Translations under genes and position numbers: made by a program
The notes under the pieces: model-generated
Seen by the model: the letters and a program-made list of their open reading frames with translations, nothing else
Told to the model about the DNA's origin: nothing
Database searches by the model: none
Origin: Marinilabiliales bacterium
GTDB taxonomy: Bacteria; Bacteroidota; Bacteroidia; Bacteroidales; BM523
Length of the DNA: 6,761 bases
Reading direction: 5' to 3'
Assembly: GCA_002869425.1 (NCBI GenBank)
Contig: PKSZ01000193.1
Location: 1-6,761, forward strand
In this document: positions 5,100-6,761 of the stretch, one piece after another
Numbering within the stretch: the first letter of the stretch is position 1
Layout: each line of letters opens with the position of its first letter

Positions 5100-5878
5100 T
5101 CTGTTTGAATATAATCAGGTGCTTTTGCAAGGGCTTTTCTGTTTTTAATTTTTGAACTACAACCGAAAAGAGAAATTTCTATTCCGGCACTTTGTGCATT
5201 TTTCACCTGCTCAGCTGTAATAAGTTCAGAAGAAATACTCAGTCCCTGGAAGTTGTTATCACTAACAGTTTGTATACCATCTTCGTAATCAGGAGGATTG
5301 TAAAATATTATTGCATTCGGCAGTTTTGTTTTTACTTTTCTCAGGAAGTGAATGTTTCGTGTTTCTGTTATGAATTTGTACTCAGGATATTTTGTAATCA
5401 GTTTTACTATTTGTGAAGAAAACAACTCAATATAATCTTCGTAGCTTAGTTCAGGAGGATAGTTTATTTTACAATCCAAAAATATGGGAGAGCCATCTTG
5501 TTTAAGTCCTTTAAGCAGATTGTCAATAAATGTAATTTTAAATTTACCAAAGTTGTAGTAGTCAATGACAATTTTACTTATTTCATTGCTGTCCAACTCA
5601 TAAATATATTGGTTGGCATCTGTTTTGGCTGTAAGATAGGAATCGTGAAATGCAACAAGATGATGATCTGAGCTGAGCTGTACATCTATTTCAAATCCAT
5701 CAGCACCCTGCTCAAATCCTTTATATATAGCTTGTGCTGTATTGGGCGGATACCACATATCATATCCTGCTCCTCCATGGCCAATTACTTTTGTATATGG
5801 CTGATCTGAGAATTGTTTTTTACAACCACCCAGTGCTATGATGGTAGTAAACGAGATAAAATATAGAATTCTTTTCAT
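5069..5878 (-). CDS. Lipoprotein of the glycerophosphodiester phosphodiesterase (GDPD) family
   Basis: This is a 269-residue lipoprotein. The signal sequence ends in the lipobox L16-G-G-C19, so the mature protein is lipid-anchored at C19. A GDPD TIM-barrel fills the rest. The first motif is VIGHGGAG (H34), then YPPNTAQA (44-51), GADGFEIDVQLSSDHHLVAFHD with metal ligands E63 and D65 and the second catalytic histidine H78 (in HD), LDCKI near 134-138, and a closing APDYIQTDKV that matches the family's D-x-I-x-T-D end. Enzymes of this family hydrolyse glycerophosphodiesters, from phospholipid turnover, to glycerol-3-phosphate and an alcohol. Several usually conserved positions differ: HRG is HGG, PENT is PPNT, and the downstream Glu of the EIK motif is Asp135. 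The main His/Glu/Asp core is kept, so activity is possible but substrate or rate may differ. It converges on the barrel gene (5-nt gap) and diverges from the glycosyltransferase. Confidence 0.82.
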   Translation of the reverse strand: MKRILYFISFTTIIALGGCKKQFSDQPYTKVIGHGGAGYDMWYPPNTAQAIYKGFEQGADGFEIDVQLSSDHHLVAFHDSYLTAKTDANQYIYELDSNEISKIVIDYYNFGKFKITFIDNLLKGLKQDGSPIFLDCKINYPPELSYEDYIELFSSQIVKLITKYPEYKFITETRNIHFLRKVKTKLPNAIIFYNPPDYEDGIQTVSDNNFQGLSISSELITAEQVKNAQSAGIEISLFGCSSKIKNRKALAKAPDYIQTDKVKHLRSLL

Positions 5879-5900
5879 TGCTTTGCGTGTGCTATTAAAA

Positions 5901-5908
5901 CAAAAATA
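5901..5908 (-). promoter_or_regulatory. -7 promoter element of the GDPD lipoprotein gene
   Basis: Read on the - strand this is TATTTTTG, an exact match to TAnnTTTG. It lies 22 nt before the start codon, giving a leader of about 15-18 nt. No clean -33 TTTG is seen at the usual spacing. Confidence 0.5.
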
Positions 5909-5931
5909 ACAAAGATTGAGTAAAGGATGGT

Positions 5932-5939
5932 TATATTTG
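5932..5939 (+). promoter_or_regulatory. -7 promoter element of the glycosyltransferase gene
   Basis: TATATTTG matches TAnnTTTG exactly and ends six bases before the ATG at 5946, so the transcript would begin at or within a few bases of the start codon. It lies back to back with the divergent lipoprotein promoter, within 31 bases. No clear -33 element is seen. Confidence 0.55.
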
Positions 5940-5945
5940 TATTGA

Positions 5946-6761
5946 ATGAAAGTTGCATTGATTCATTATCGTTATACATTGAGGGGTGGGTTGGAAACCC
6001 GCCTGATGAATTATATGAATTTTTTCCTGGAAAGAGGAGATGAGGTTTGTTTAATTTGTTCCAGAATTTCAGAAGGAGTAAGTGTTCCTGAAAACGTGAG
6101 AATTGTTCTTTTATCACCGGGTTTGGTTTTAAAGCCCTGGAGACAGAAAGCATTTAGTGATAAGGTGAAGAAATATCTTGGTAATAATCAATTTGATTTT
6201 AGTTTGTCATTGGGAAGAACAGAAGGTCAGGATGCCGTATTGGCGCCGGGAAATCATGTAGGATATCTCAGAGCATTGAAAAAGAGCTCTTTTTCAGTGA
6301 GTGACGGTCAGCAGATTGAAATGGAGAAGAGATCATTTTTATCTTCAAAAGTAATTTTTGCTTGCTCAGAAATGATTCGCCACGAGTTAATCAACGATTA
6401 TAGGATAGACGAGGATAAAATACAGGTTTTATATCCTCCATTGAATACGAAAAAGTTTAAAATTCTTGAAGAGTCAACCCGAATAGCCCTGAAAGAGAAG
6501 TATGATATTCGGGGAGATAAAAAAACATTTCTGTTTGTTTCTTCAAGTCACGAAAGGAAAGGTTTGCCCTTTCTTTTTAATTTGTTTGAGCAATTACAAA
6601 ATGAGCCGATTGAATTGATTATTGTTGGTTATCCAAAAGTACATTCAGCACTTGACAATGTTCGGTTTCTTGAATTTTCAAATCATCCTGAGGAATTGTA
6701 TAATATTGTCGATTTTACAATACATCCAGCAATATATGAGCCATTTGGGCAGATAGTTTCA
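5946..6761 (+). CDS. GT4-family glycosyltransferase, N-terminal part (3' end outside window)
   Basis: The frame is open from the ATG at 5946 to the last base of the window (272 codons), so the C-terminus is missing; family members are usually 350-400 residues. The N-terminal Rossmann domain starts MKVALIHYRYTLRGGLETRL, where RGGLE is the glycine-rich acceptor-side loop of GT-B enzymes (compare GGxE/GGAER). The linker includes KVIFACSEMIRHEL (135-148) and VLYPPLNTKKF (161-171), typical of the GT4 hinge. The second domain begins near 194 (TFLFVSSSHERKGLPFL, with the donor-binding R/K pair) and reaches HPAIYEPFGQIVS (260-272), the start of the EX7E nucleotide-sugar motif; its second Glu would be the next residue. 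Similarity is greatest to WaaG/RfaG-like enzymes that add sugars to lipopolysaccharide core or similar glycans, but donor and acceptor cannot be told from sequence. It acts at the cytoplasmic face of the membrane. Confidence 0.88.
   Translation, partial: MKVALIHYRYTLRGGLETRLMNYMNFFLERGDEVCLICSRISEGVSVPENVRIVLLSPGLVLKPWRQKAFSDKVKKYLGNNQFDFSLSLGRTEGQDAVLAPGNHVGYLRALKKSSFSVSDGQQIEMEKRSFLSSKVIFACSEMIRHELINDYRIDEDKIQVLYPPLNTKKFKILEESTRIALKEKYDIRGDKKTFLFVSSSHERKGLPFLFNLFEQLQNEPIELIIVGYPKVHSALDNVRFLEFSNHPEELYNIVDFTIHPAIYEPFGQIVS

Noticed and set aside
5192..5416. 74-codon open frame on the + strand within the lipoprotein gene
   Set aside because: It is antisense to the GDPD C-terminal half, with no domain, promoter or start context.
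5875..6153. 92-codon open frame on the - strand over the start of the glycosyltransferase
   Set aside because: It overlaps a GT4 N-terminus with clear motifs and would cover the divergent promoter region; it shows no family features.

Overview
The window is AT-rich DNA with dense coding. It most probably comes from the phylum Bacteroidota. The evidence is promoter -7 elements of the Bacteroidota type (TAnnTTTG) instead of -35/-10 boxes, starts without Shine-Dalgarno sequences, secreted proteins that would be cut just before a Gln (SIA|Q, QA|Q), PorT-like outer-membrane beta-barrels, and a GDPD lipoprotein. A finer placement cannot be supported by eye. No mobile element, CRISPR array, tRNA or rRNA was seen.

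Layout, left to right. (1) At 1-1565 on + lie the 3' end of an RNase R gene, a small DUF2007 protein and a PorT-type outer-membrane barrel. (2) A 204-nt gap (1566-1769) holds three successive inverted repeats. The last is a strong GC-rich intrinsic terminator, and a near-consensus promoter lies almost on top of the next start codon. (3) At 1770-2900 is hemW, the radical-SAM heme chaperone. (4) At 2946-5063 on + is a tight three-gene unit: an ECF-like sigma factor, a single-pass membrane protein that is probably its anti-sigma factor (GTG start overlapping the sigma stop), and a secreted beta-barrel protein 7 nt further on. (5) At 5069-5878 on - is a GDPD-family lipoprotein, convergent with the barrel gene across only 5 nt. 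(6) From 5946 on + is a GT4 glycosyltransferase that runs off the window end. It is divergent from the lipoprotein gene, and each has its own -7 element in the 67-nt gap.

The most interesting block is the sigma / membrane protein / barrel unit. It looks like an envelope-sensing module whose inner-membrane regulator has a long, very acidic periplasmic tail. That tail ends in a beta-strand-like motif (KVIIVKQDTV...FDTV) that resembles the region just after the signal peptide of the barrel protein (YDTVIVVK...). The other genes are housekeeping or envelope functions. Second-tier points are near-leaderless starts at hemW and the glycosyltransferase, a possible attenuator or small RNA before hemW, and a GDPD active site that departs from the family consensus at several positions.
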